64,000 bases of DNA from CALCLY01 sp900552775 (GTDB taxonomy: Bacteria; Bacillota; Clostridia; UMGS1883; UMGS1540): assembly GCA_937966555.1 (NCBI GenBank), contig CALCLY010000023.1:1-64000 (forward strand), read 5' to 3'. This document shows, one piece after another, positions 8,613 through 15,944 of this stretch. Made by a program: the position numbers and the translations under genes. A model generated the notes under the pieces. That model had not been told where the DNA came from. It worked only from the letters and a program-made list of their open reading frames with translations, and ran no database searches. Position 1 is the first letter of the stretch. Each line of letters opens with the position of its first letter.

Positions 8613-9455
8613 ATGTATATAAAGATTAACGGTAAAATATATATTCATACTGTTTTCCTGCTGCTGCCGCTTGTATTTTTCAGCGAAGGGTGCATAAAAT
8701 ATGCGGCTGTTTTTTTCTGTGCCTTTCTGCATGAGCTTGCGCATTTTTGTGCAGCGCTTTTATGCGGAGTCAGAAGCGAGCGGATTTTTATTGCGCCTTA
8801 CGGGTTTGAACTGCGCATAAAAGAAGCGCCTGCCGGAGCGGAAATTTTTATTTATGCCGCCGGACCTTTATTAAGCCTTATTCTTTGCGTTTTGTTTTAC
8901 ATATCGGGGAGCGCATTTTTGTTCAGGGCAAATGCGGTGCTTTTTGCGTTTAACATGCTTCCGGCGCTGCCTCTTGACGGAGGAAGGCTTGCCCGGATTG
9001 TTTTGTGGAAAAATGCGGGAGTATACAGGGGAAACAGAATTTTGCGCTTTTTGAGCATTTCTTCGGCTTTGTGTCTCGGGATAACAGGAATATGTATTTC
9101 ATCGGTTTGGTGTTTTTTTGCATCCGCTTTGATTTTTTCGAGAACAATTTCTCAAAAAAGCGTTCCGTTTTACAAAAAAAGAGGAAAAAATGTGCCGCAA
9201 AAACATGTGTTTATGCGTTCAGACGCGCCCGTGCGTGACGTGATGCGGAAATTTTCGCCGTACTATTATTTAATTTTGCATAGCGACTGTGCGGAGTATG
9301 GCGTGCACGAAAAAGATATTGTTAAAGCAATAGAAAAAAACGGCTGCGAAAAACCCGTAAAGGAGCTTTTTTGCAGCCGCAAAGCAAACTCAGTTTGCGC
9401 CTTTGATTTTAAGTATTCTCACGATAATCGGAGAAAGAATAACGTTTATTCCTAG
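8613..9455 (+). CDS. SpoIVFB-like membrane site-2 protease (M50)
   Basis: A 280-residue polytopic membrane metalloprotease. HELAHF (HExxH zinc site) lies at about residue 45, and the second zinc-site motif NMLPALPLDGGR at about residue 115; both are inside hydrophobic segments as in S2P enzymes. In Bacillus, SpoIVFB cleaves pro-sigma-K during sporulation. The C-terminal 80 residues (from about VFMRSDAPVRDVM) resemble the CBS-like tail of SpoIVFB. No spoIVFA is adjacent, so sporulation function is inference. Start ATG 8613 is preceded by GGAGGG at 11 nt; the longer frame from 8487 is unlikely. The last 66 nt overlap the convergent ECF transporter gene, and the coding sequence holds that gene's terminator hairpin. 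Confidence 0.82.
   Translation: MYIKINGKIYIHTVFLLLPLVFFSEGCIKYAAVFFCAFLHELAHFCAALLCGVRSERIFIAPYGFELRIKEAPAGAEIFIYAAGPLLSLILCVLFYISGSAFLFRANAVLFAFNMLPALPLDGGRLARIVLWKNAGVYRGNRILRFLSISSALCLGITGICISSVWCFFASALIFSRTISQKSVPFYKKRGKNVPQKHVFMRSDAPVRDVMRKFSPYYYLILHSDCAEYGVHEKDIVKAIEKNGCEKPVKELFCSRKANSVCAFDFKYSHDNRRKNNVYS
9334..9379 (-). terminator. Terminator of the ECF S-component gene, inside the protease coding sequence
   Basis: Minus strand: CGGCTGC and GCAGCCG (7 bp) flank a 25-nt loop and are followed by seven T. It lies 11 nt past the stop of the ECF gene (9390) and within the 3' coding part of the convergent protease gene. Confidence 0.65.
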
Positions 9456-9962
9456 CTCAAACAAAAAGTTTGTGCCCACAAGCACCATAATCATGTAAGA
9501 AGCAATATTTGTGCCGAAGTCTGCAGCCGCGGCCCATTGCCCGATAAGAGGCATAAAGAAAACCCTGCAGCCCAGCAAAAACACACCCGTATTGACTATT
9601 GGACATGTTATTGCCGCGGCAATAACCGCCAAATAAGTGTTGGCTTTTTTGAGGGCTTTGAATACAAGCGCCGAGCAAAGTCCGCAAAGCACACCCTTTA
9701 AAAGCACTGTCACAACCGTTCCCGGAATACTGAATGCCATAAACAGAGTCGAGTCGGTTAAGAGAACAACCGCACCGAATACAAGACCGAGCCACGCACC
9801 CGCCGCCGTGCCGCACATCGCTGCGCCGACTACAATCGGAATAAGCACGACGGACATGGAAAACGGACCGAAGCGTATTGCGCCGCCCGTAAACTGCAGT
9901 ACCGCCACAAGCGCGGTCAGCATGGCGCATAAAACCAGGCCGGCTGTTTTTGATGTTTTCAT
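9390..9962 (-). CDS. ECF transporter S component, probably for pantothenate
   Basis: A 190-residue integral membrane protein with about six hydrophobic helices and the small-residue-rich first helix usual for energy-coupling-factor S components (substrate-binding subunits that share the EcfAAT module encoded elsewhere). It is 91 nt downstream of coaX on the same strand, which suggests the vitamin carried is pantothenate, as in the PanT group; the sequence alone does not fix the substrate. ATG 9962 follows AAGGAG; an upstream ATG at 9992 is less likely. The gene overlaps the 3' end of the convergent protease gene. Confidence 0.8.
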   Translation of the reverse strand: MKTSKTAGLVLCAMLTALVAVLQFTGGAIRFGPFSMSVVLIPIVVGAAMCGTAAGAWLGLVFGAVVLLTDSTLFMAFSIPGTVVTVLLKGVLCGLCSALVFKALKKANTYLAVIAAAITCPIVNTGVFLLGCRVFFMPLIGQWAAAADFGTNIASYMIMVLVGTNFLFELGINVILSPIIVRILKIKGAN

Positions 9963-10053
9963 GATAAATACACACTCCTTGCTGTCGCTCACAAAACGTG
10001 ATGCAACGCATTATTTTATTTGCACGGAAAGATATTCTTCCCGAAATGCACTT

Positions 10054-10821
10054 TTATCTGCAATTTTTCTTATATATTATGTTAAGACCTTTTAAAACAA
10101 GCTCATCATCAAGTATTATTTCATGTTTGCAGTGGGGTATAATTGTTGACGAGAGGCCGCCCGTTGCGATTACGGGAAATTCTCCGCCCATTTCTTCAAA
10201 GAATCTGTCAATCATTCCGTCAATCATCGAAGCGTTTCCGAAAACAACGCCGGATCTCATACAGTCCGCCGTATTTTTTCCGAGAGGAGAAGGCGGAGCT
10301 TCAAGACTTATCTGCGGGAGCTGTGCCGTTCCCGAGGCGAGCGCTTTAAGACCGATATTCACACCCGGAATAATCGATACTCCGCAAAAAGCGCCGCTTT
10401 TGTCAAGCGCCATAATTTTCGTTGCGGTGCCCATGTCAACCGTGACGGAGGGGGCGCCGTAAAGATTAAGCGACGCAACGCATGCGCAAATTAAATCCGC
10501 ACCGACCGTTGACGGGTCATCGCATTTTAAATTCATACCCGTTTTAATGCCCGGAAGAACCAGAAGAGGCTCAACGCCGTAAGCTTTTAAAACCGCGGTT
10601 TTAAAGGTGTGGTTTAAAGGCGGCACAACGCTTGAAATAATTGCGGCGGAAATTGCCGGTGCCTTAACGTCATACAAGTTAAGTATGCTCTTAATTTTGG
10701 ACGCATATTCATCCGATGTTTTCGTGGCATCGGTGGAGATGCGCGATGTAAAAACAAGCCGGTCATTCAGATAGCCGCCCAAAACTATATTTGTGTTGCC
10801 TATATCTATTGTAAGAAGCAC
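10054..10821 (-). CDS. coaX: Type III pantothenate kinase
   Basis: Phosphorylates pantothenate, the first step of coenzyme A synthesis; type III enzymes need a monovalent cation and are not inhibited by CoA. The 255-residue protein has the ASKHA fold motifs: DIGNTN at residues 5-10 (phosphate 1), GADLICACVA in the middle, and VDMGTATK near residue 127 (catalytic Asp region), followed by GVSIIPG. GTG 10821 is preceded by GGAGGAG at 7-8 nt. The ECF S component follows, forming a plausible vitamin B5 uptake and activation unit. Confidence 0.95.
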   Translation of the reverse strand: MLLTIDIGNTNIVLGGYLNDRLVFTSRISTDATKTSDEYASKIKSILNLYDVKAPAISAAIISSVVPPLNHTFKTAVLKAYGVEPLLVLPGIKTGMNLKCDDPSTVGADLICACVASLNLYGAPSVTVDMGTATKIMALDKSGAFCGVSIIPGVNIGLKALASGTAQLPQISLEAPPSPLGKNTADCMRSGVVFGNASMIDGMIDRFFEEMGGEFPVIATGGLSSTIIPHCKHEIILDDELVLKGLNIIYKKNCR

Positions 10822-10950
10822 TGTAAATCTCCTCCGTTATTTTATGGTATTTCGATTGTACCACGGTATGTGTTTTTTGTCAAGAATTTCGGTGCAGAAA
10901 AAAGGTGTGAAGCAATTAAAAAAATTGTGTATTTTTTTTGCGTAAAACTA

Positions 10951-10979
10951 TTGACAAAAAACGCATTTTATGTTTTAAT
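10951..10979 (+). promoter_or_regulatory. Sigma-A type promoter of the polyamine transport operon
   Basis: TTGACA at 10951-10956 and TTTAAT at 10974-10979, spaced by 17 bp, about 70 nt before the XRE-cupin gene. The 228-nt divergent gap to coaX is AT-rich and shows no other clear site. Confidence 0.75.
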
Positions 10980-11049
10980 ATTTTATGGTCATATGTTTAG
11001 AAGTATTAAACTTTTTGTATATTTTAATTAAATTAGAGGAAGCGTTGAC

Positions 11050-11589
11050 ATGAAAATCGGAGAAAGGCTTAAAAACCTTCGCAAAGAGAACGGACTTACG
11101 CAGGCGGAGCTCGGCAGCAGATGCGACTTGAGCAAGGGGTTTATTTCCCAGCTGGAGGCGGATTTGACATCGCCGTCACTCTCAACTTTAGAGGATATTT
11201 TAGATTGCCTCGGAACAAATTTTACGGAATTTTTCAGCGTCCCCGACGATGAGACGGTGGTTTATAAAAAAGAAGATGTCACCGTTGCGGAATTTCCCGA
11301 AGACGGATATAAAATTCACTGGCTTGTGTGGGACGCGCAGAAAAACTGCATGGAGCCCATTCTGGCGGAAATAGAGCCGCACGGCAAAACGGAGATTCAC
11401 TCTCCGCACGAGGGCGAGGAATTCGGCTATATTCTGCACGGAAGCGTGTGCCTTCACATAGGAGACAGAAAACACAGAGTGCGCCGCGGAGAATGTTTTT
11501 ATTTTAAAGCGCGTGCTCCTCATTACATAGAAAACACGGGCAAAAGTGCGGCAAGCGTTCTTTGGGTTGCTTCGCCGCCCACGTTCTGA
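11050..11589 (+). CDS. XRE-family regulator with C-terminal cupin domain (PuuR-like)
   Basis: A 179-residue transcription factor. Residues about 5-60 are a helix-turn-helix (LTQAELGSRCDLSKGFISQLE); residues about 105-178 are a cupin barrel with HSPHEGEEFGYILHG and RRGECFYFKARAPHYIEN carrying His and Glu residues of the usual metal or ligand site. Proteins of this design sense small molecules, including polyamines (PuuR type). It is the first gene of the potBCDA-like operon, 30 nt before the permease, so it probably controls its own operon in response to polyamines; that is inference from position. Confidence 0.88.
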   Translation: MKIGERLKNLRKENGLTQAELGSRCDLSKGFISQLEADLTSPSLSTLEDILDCLGTNFTEFFSVPDDETVVYKKEDVTVAEFPEDGYKIHWLVWDAQKNCMEPILAEIEPHGKTEIHSPHEGEEFGYILHGSVCLHIGDRKHRVRRGECFYFKARAPHYIENTGKSAASVLWVASPPTF

Positions 11590-11619
11590 TTACTGATCTG
11601 ATTACTGAAAGGAAACAAA

Positions 11620-12450
11620 ATGAAAAAACTCGGAAAAACAGCCTTAATATTGCCTTTTATGCTGTGGCTGGTGCTGCTTATAATAGTGCCGCTTCTGCTC
11701 ATAGCTTTCTATGCTTTCACGGAGTCGGACGGAAACGTTTTGAGATTTACATTTTCTCATTTTTCAAAATTTTTAAAACCGGAATATTTAACCGTTCTTG
11801 TAAGATCGCTGAAGCTTTCTTTTTTTGCAACGGTTATATGCCTGCTTTTGGGATATCCGCTCGGAATGATTTTGGCAAGCGACCTTTTCAAAAAGAAAAC
11901 GTTTCTGCTTGTCATGTTTCTGGCGCCGATGTGGATGAACTTCCTTCTCAGAACGTATGCATGGCTTACGCTGCTTGAAGGAACGGGAGTTATAAATTCG
12001 ATTTTAAAAGCCGCGGGACTCGGTACGCACATGTTTCTCGGAAACGAGGGGGCTGTGGTTTTCGGCATGGTTTACAATCTTTTGCCCTATATGATTCTGC
12101 CGATATACAGCTCTGTTTCGAAAATACCGAAGTCTCTTACGGAGGCTGCCGGAGACCTTGGAGGAAGTCCGCTGCAGTGCTTCAGAAAAATTACGCTGCC
12201 TTTAAGCGTTCCGGGGATACTTTCGGGAATAACAATGGTTTTTGTGCCCGGGGTTACAACGTTTGTAATTTCTCAGTTTTTGGGAAGCGGCAATGTAATT
12301 CTTATAGGCGATATCATAGAGCAGCAGTTCACAAAAGGAAGCAGCTGGGGATTCGGCGCGGCGGTTTCGATTGTGGTTATGATTGTTGTAATAATATGCA
12401 TGTGGGCAATAAATAAATTTACCGATGAGCCGGAGGTGACAATGCTGTGA
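11620..12450 (+). CDS. potB: Spermidine/putrescine ABC permease PotB
   Basis: A 276-residue inner-membrane permease with six predicted helices. The binding-protein-dependent permease (EAA) loop is visible as TEAAGDLGGSPLQCFRKITLPLSVPGI near residue 185. With PotC it forms the channel of a polyamine importer. Start ATG 11620 follows GAAAGGA. It overlaps potC by 1-4 nt (TGATG), consistent with coupled translation. Confidence 0.92.
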   Translation: MKKLGKTALILPFMLWLVLLIIVPLLLIAFYAFTESDGNVLRFTFSHFSKFLKPEYLTVLVRSLKLSFFATVICLLLGYPLGMILASDLFKKKTFLLVMFLAPMWMNFLLRTYAWLTLLEGTGVINSILKAAGLGTHMFLGNEGAVVFGMVYNLLPYMILPIYSSVSKIPKSLTEAAGDLGGSPLQCFRKITLPLSVPGILSGITMVFVPGVTTFVISQFLGSGNVILIGDIIEQQFTKGSSWGFGAAVSIVVMIVVIICMWAINKFTDEPEVTML

Positions 12451-13235
12451 TGAAAAAAACCTTCGGAAAAATATATCTTTATTTAATACTTTTTTTCCTG
12501 TATCTTCCTATACTAACGCTTGTTGTTTTTTCTTTTAACGGCGCGAAGTCAAGGGGAAAATGGGGCGGATTTTCGCTTAAGTGGTACAAAGGACTTTTTG
12601 AAAATTCGTCTATGATGCAGGCGCTTTACACAACGCTTATAGTGGCGCTTTTGGCGGCGCTTATATCAACCGTTATCGGAACGGTTTCTGCTATCGCGCT
12701 TTACAGAAGCCGCCCGAAATTTAAAAAAGCCATGCTGAGTTTAAGTTATATTCCGATGATGAATTCGGATATTGTAACGGGTGTGTCGCTTATGATGCTT
12801 TTCACATTCCTCCGCATGAAGCTCGGCTTTGGGACGCTGCTTTTATCGCATATTGCGTTTTGTATTCCGTACGTAATTCTTTCGGTTCTGCCGAAGCTTT
12901 ACGGAATAAACATGAGCATTTACGAGGCTGCGCTCGATTTGGGCGCGCCGCCTCTTAAGGCATACACAAAGGTTATGCTGCCGGAGCTTTTGCCCGGCAT
13001 TGTGTCCGGTTTTCTGATGAGCATTACGCTGTCGATTGACGATTTTGTTATAAGCTTTTTCAATACCGGACGCGGAGTGCAGAATATATCTATCTTGGTA
13101 TATTCCGCAAAAACGGGTGTGAATCCCGAAACGTATGCGCTTTCGTCGCTTATGTTCGGAGCGGTTATAATGCTCCTGCTCATAATGAATTTAAAAGACA
13201 GCAAAAAAGAAGTTAAAAGGAGAAATGTCAGATGA
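12447..13235 (+). CDS. potC: Spermidine/putrescine ABC permease PotC
   Basis: A 262-residue permease with six predicted helices, and the EAA loop as YEAALDLGAPPLKAYTKVMLPELLPGI. It pairs with PotB. Start is GTG 12447 or ATG 12450: GGAGGT stands 9 nt before the former and 12 nt before the latter, so GTG is slightly favoured. Its last codons overlap potD by 4 nt (ATGA). Confidence 0.92.
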   Translation: MMKKTFGKIYLYLILFFLYLPILTLVVFSFNGAKSRGKWGGFSLKWYKGLFENSSMMQALYTTLIVALLAALISTVIGTVSAIALYRSRPKFKKAMLSLSYIPMMNSDIVTGVSLMMLFTFLRMKLGFGTLLLSHIAFCIPYVILSVLPKLYGINMSIYEAALDLGAPPLKAYTKVMLPELLPGIVSGFLMSITLSIDDFVISFFNTGRGVQNISILVYSAKTGVNPETYALSSLMFGAVIMLLLIMNLKDSKKEVKRRNVR

Positions 13236-14272
13236 AAAAAATTGCGGTTTTACTGAGCGTTATCATGCTTGTCTCATGTCTTGCGGGCTGCGGCTCGGAC
13301 AGGGGGAAAACGGTTCTCAATGTTTATAACTGGGGAGAGTTTATAGACGAGAGCGTGCTTAAGGATTTTGAGAAAAAATATCCCGATATCAAGATAAACT
13401 ACGAAAAGTATGCAGACAATGAGACGATGTACACAAAAATCAAAAACGGCGGCGTAAATTACGATGTGCTTTTCCCGTCGGATTATATGATTGCGCGTCT
13501 TATCGAAGAAAACATGCTTGCAAAATTAGATTTTTCGAATATTCCGAATTATAAGTACATAGACGAAAAATACAAAAACTGGTCATATGACCCGATGAAC
13601 GAATATTCCGTTCCGTACATGTTCGGATTTGTGGGAATACTTTACGACAAAACAAAGATAGACGGCAGCACCCTTACATGGGATTCGCTTTTTGATCCCA
13701 AATACGAAAAGAGTATTCTTATAAAAAACGATATGAGAGATATGCTCGGAATCGCGCTTAAAACATTGGGTTATTCAATGAACAGCACCGACGAAAACGA
13801 ACTCGAACAGGCAAAACAGAAGCTTATTGAGCAGAAACCCAATGTTTTGGGCAGAGTGGGCGATGAAGGAATGGACAAAATGATTGCCGGCGAAGCGGAT
13901 ATGGCGGTTATGTATGGCGGCGACGCGCTTACATGCATGAAAGAAAACGAAAATCTTGATTTTGTGCTTCCGAAGGAAGGTGTTAACTATTTTGTTGACG
14001 CTATGGTAATTCCGGCAAACGCGGAGCACAAAAAAGAAGCGGAGCTTTTCATAAACTTTATGTGCGAAACGGATATTGCGCTTAAAAATGCGGAAGAAAT
14101 AGGCTATTCCACACCGCAGACAGAGGCATATAAGCTTTTACCCGAGGATATGAAAACGGATTTTGCTTATCCGCCGCAGGAGGTTTTTGACAAAGCGGAG
14201 GTTTACACGTATCTCGGCGATAAAACCGAGCTTTACGACAGAATTTGGACGGAGTTTTTGGCTTCGATATAA
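13232..14272 (+). CDS. potD: Polyamine-binding lipoprotein PotD
   Basis: A 346-residue extracellular solute-binding protein, lipid-anchored: the signal peptide ends in the lipobox LAGC with Cys20. The mature part begins with the PotD/PotF-like VLNVYNWGEFIDESVL segment and continues with the Trp/Tyr/Asp-rich lobes of that family (for example YDVLFPSDYMIARL and MYGGDALTCMKEN), which line the amine pocket in known members. It delivers spermidine or putrescine to PotBC. The gene overlaps potC by 4 nt and lies 95 nt before potA. Confidence 0.93.
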   Translation: MKKIAVLLSVIMLVSCLAGCGSDRGKTVLNVYNWGEFIDESVLKDFEKKYPDIKINYEKYADNETMYTKIKNGGVNYDVLFPSDYMIARLIEENMLAKLDFSNIPNYKYIDEKYKNWSYDPMNEYSVPYMFGFVGILYDKTKIDGSTLTWDSLFDPKYEKSILIKNDMRDMLGIALKTLGYSMNSTDENELEQAKQKLIEQKPNVLGRVGDEGMDKMIAGEADMAVMYGGDALTCMKENENLDFVLPKEGVNYFVDAMVIPANAEHKKEAELFINFMCETDIALKNAEEIGYSTPQTEAYKLLPEDMKTDFAYPPQEVFDKAEVYTYLGDKTELYDRIWTEFLASI

Positions 14273-14367
14273 CCGGATTTAAGATACTGTAGGCATGGGT
14301 TTTGCCGAAAATGATGAATAACGGTACTTTCAGTCACTTATTGAATAATCGGAAGAGAGGATACAAA

Positions 14368-15450
14368 TTGGGAGAGCAGCATATAATTGACCTTATTAAT
14401 ATTACAAAGTCTTTCGGAGAAGGCGATGTCCTTCATGACTTCAGCCTGTATGTGCGTGAAAATGAGTTTTTAACGCTTCTCGGTCCGTCCGGATGCGGAA
14501 AGACCACCACTTTGCGCATAATAGGCGGCTTTGAAACGCCGGACAAGGGTCAGGTTCTGTACAGAAACCGTGATATTGCCGACGTTCCGCCTAATAAAAG
14601 AAATTTTAATACCGTTTTTCAGAAATATTCTCTTTTTCCGCATATGAATATTTTTGAAAACATTGCGTTCGGACTCAGAATAAAAAAGATGTCCGAAGAT
14701 AAAATACGCGACAAGGTTACATGGGCGTTAAAGCTTGTAAACCTTTCGGGTTATGAAAAAAGAAAACCGGATTCGCTTTCGGGCGGTCAGCAGCAGAGGG
14801 TGGCAATTGCAAGAGCGATTGTGTGCGAGCCCGAGATGCTTCTTTTTGACGAGCCTTTGGGAGCTCTTGATTTAAAACTGCGTCAGGAGATGCAGAGAGA
14901 ACTTAAAAACCTTCAGCAGTCTTTGGGAATTTCGTTCGTGTATGTAACGCATGACCAGGAGGAAGCCCTGACGATGAGCGATACCGTGGTGGTTATGAGC
15001 GACGGAATAATTCAGCAGGTGGGAACGCCGGTTGATATATATAACGAGCCGAAAAACCGCTTCGTTGCCAAATTTATCGGTGAAAGCAACATTGTGGACG
15101 GTGTTATGAAAGACGATTTCAAGGCTTATTTTGCCGGAATGGATTTTGTGTGCGTTGACAGCGGTTTCGGCAGAAACGAAGAGGTTGACGTTGTTATAAG
15201 ACCTGAGGATATTAAAATTGTTCCCGAAAACGAGGGAATGCTCCGCGGAGTTGTAAAGAGTGTATTTTTCAAAGGCGTTCACTATGAGATGACAATTGAA
15301 AGCGCGGGAATTTCGTGGCTTGTGCAGAGCACACTGTCTGAAAATGTGGGCGACAGAGTGGGAATTAATATTTATCCCAACGACATTCACATTATGAAAA
15401 AAAGCGATTCTCAGGCGGAACGTGAGGAAGAGGAAGAAGCGGAATCATAA
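14368..15450 (+). CDS. potA: Polyamine ABC transporter ATPase PotA
   Basis: A 360-residue ATPase. Walker A is GPSGCGKTT near residue 39, the signature LSGGQQQRVAIARA near 135, Walker B LLFDEPLGALD, and the switch VTHDQEEA. Residues after about 240 form the TOBE regulatory domain (VVIRPEDIKIV). The order regulator-potB-C-D-A is unusual, since potA generally comes first. TTG 14368 is chosen because AGAGAGG precedes it by 7 nt; an upstream in-frame TTG at 14302 would add 22 residues (MPKMMNN...) not seen at the start of this family. Confidence 0.93.
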   Translation: MGEQHIIDLINITKSFGEGDVLHDFSLYVRENEFLTLLGPSGCGKTTTLRIIGGFETPDKGQVLYRNRDIADVPPNKRNFNTVFQKYSLFPHMNIFENIAFGLRIKKMSEDKIRDKVTWALKLVNLSGYEKRKPDSLSGGQQQRVAIARAIVCEPEMLLFDEPLGALDLKLRQEMQRELKNLQQSLGISFVYVTHDQEEALTMSDTVVVMSDGIIQQVGTPVDIYNEPKNRFVAKFIGESNIVDGVMKDDFKAYFAGMDFVCVDSGFGRNEEVDVVIRPEDIKIVPENEGMLRGVVKSVFFKGVHYEMTIESAGISWLVQSTLSENVGDRVGINIYPNDIHIMKKSDSQAEREEEEEAES

Positions 15451-15488
15451 AATTTTTATTAAATTTGCAGAGGTTTGGCATTTTTTGC

Positions 15489-15517
15489 TTGACTTTATAT
15501 TCTGTTTGAGTTATAAT
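15489..15517 (+). promoter_or_regulatory. Promoter of rpsU
   Basis: TTGACT at 15489-15494, a 17-bp spacer, and TATAAT at 15512-15517: near-consensus. Transcription would start near 15524 and give a leader of about 125 nt before rpsU. Confidence 0.85.
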
Positions 15518-15561
15518 ATACTTGTGTATTTTAGTAGTACATCGGTTACATGTTGTTAAAG

Positions 15562-15634
15562 CCGCGTACTTTAAAAGCTACGGAATGCTTTAAAAAACTC
15601 CGTTTAAAGCATTTTGGCACATTCCAAGTCGCGG
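15562..15634 (+). promoter_or_regulatory. Structured 5' leader of rpsU
   Basis: Outer stem: CCGCG-t-ACTT (15562-15571) pairs with AAGTCGCGG (15626-15634), 9 bp with one bulged base. Inside, AATGCTTTAAA (15584-15594) pairs perfectly with TTTAAAGCATT (15603-15613), 11 bp; an alternative pairing joins GGAATG (15582-15587) to CATTCC (15620-15625). The outer stem runs into the ribosome binding site GGAGGGAGGG that starts at 15633, so its formation could hide that site. A protein-binding autoregulatory leader is the natural guess. Confidence 0.55.
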
Positions 15635-15649
15635 AGGGAGGGAAAACAA

Positions 15650-15826
15650 GTGTCAGAGATCAGAGTAAAAGACAGTGAGTCTTTAGACAGCGCATTGAGA
15701 AGATTCAAGCGTCAGTGTGCAAAATCAGGTGTTTTGTCCGAAATCAGAAAGAGAGAGCACTATGAAAAGCCCAGCGTAAAGCGTAAGAAGAAATCAGAGG
15801 CTGCTAGAAAACGCAAATTCAGATAA
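15650..15826 (+). CDS. rpsU: 30S ribosomal protein bS21
   Basis: A 58-residue basic protein with the S21 pattern: EIRVKDSESLDSALRRFKRQ near the N-terminus, then REHYEKPSVKRKKKSEAARK and a strongly basic end. S21 binds the 30S platform near the anti-Shine-Dalgarno region and acts in initiation. GTG 15650 is the start, 7 nt after GGGAGGG; the longer frame from 15614 would run through the ribosome site. It has its own promoter, a folded leader and a terminator, so it appears monocistronic. Confidence 0.95.
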   Translation: MSEIRVKDSESLDSALRRFKRQCAKSGVLSEIRKREHYEKPSVKRKKKSEAARKRKFR

Positions 15827-15844
15827 GCAGAAAGATAATTCAGA

Positions 15845-15891
15845 AGAACTGTAACGGTGCAGCGGCACTGGCTGCAGTTCTTTTTGTTTTT
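15845..15891 (+). terminator. rpsU terminator
   Basis: AGAACTG (15845-15851) pairs with CAGTTCT (15875-15881), with further internal pairing (TGCAG/CTGCA), then a T-rich tail (TTTTTGTTTTT). Confidence 0.85.
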
Positions 15892-15944
15892 AAATAATCC
15901 GTTATATTATATTCAAAAACTTTCGTCGAAACGGGGAGTTACAT

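Noticed and set aside
14302..14367. Upstream start for potA at 14302
   Set aside because: The extra 22 residues are not like the family's start, and the TTG at 14368 has a well-placed ribosome site.
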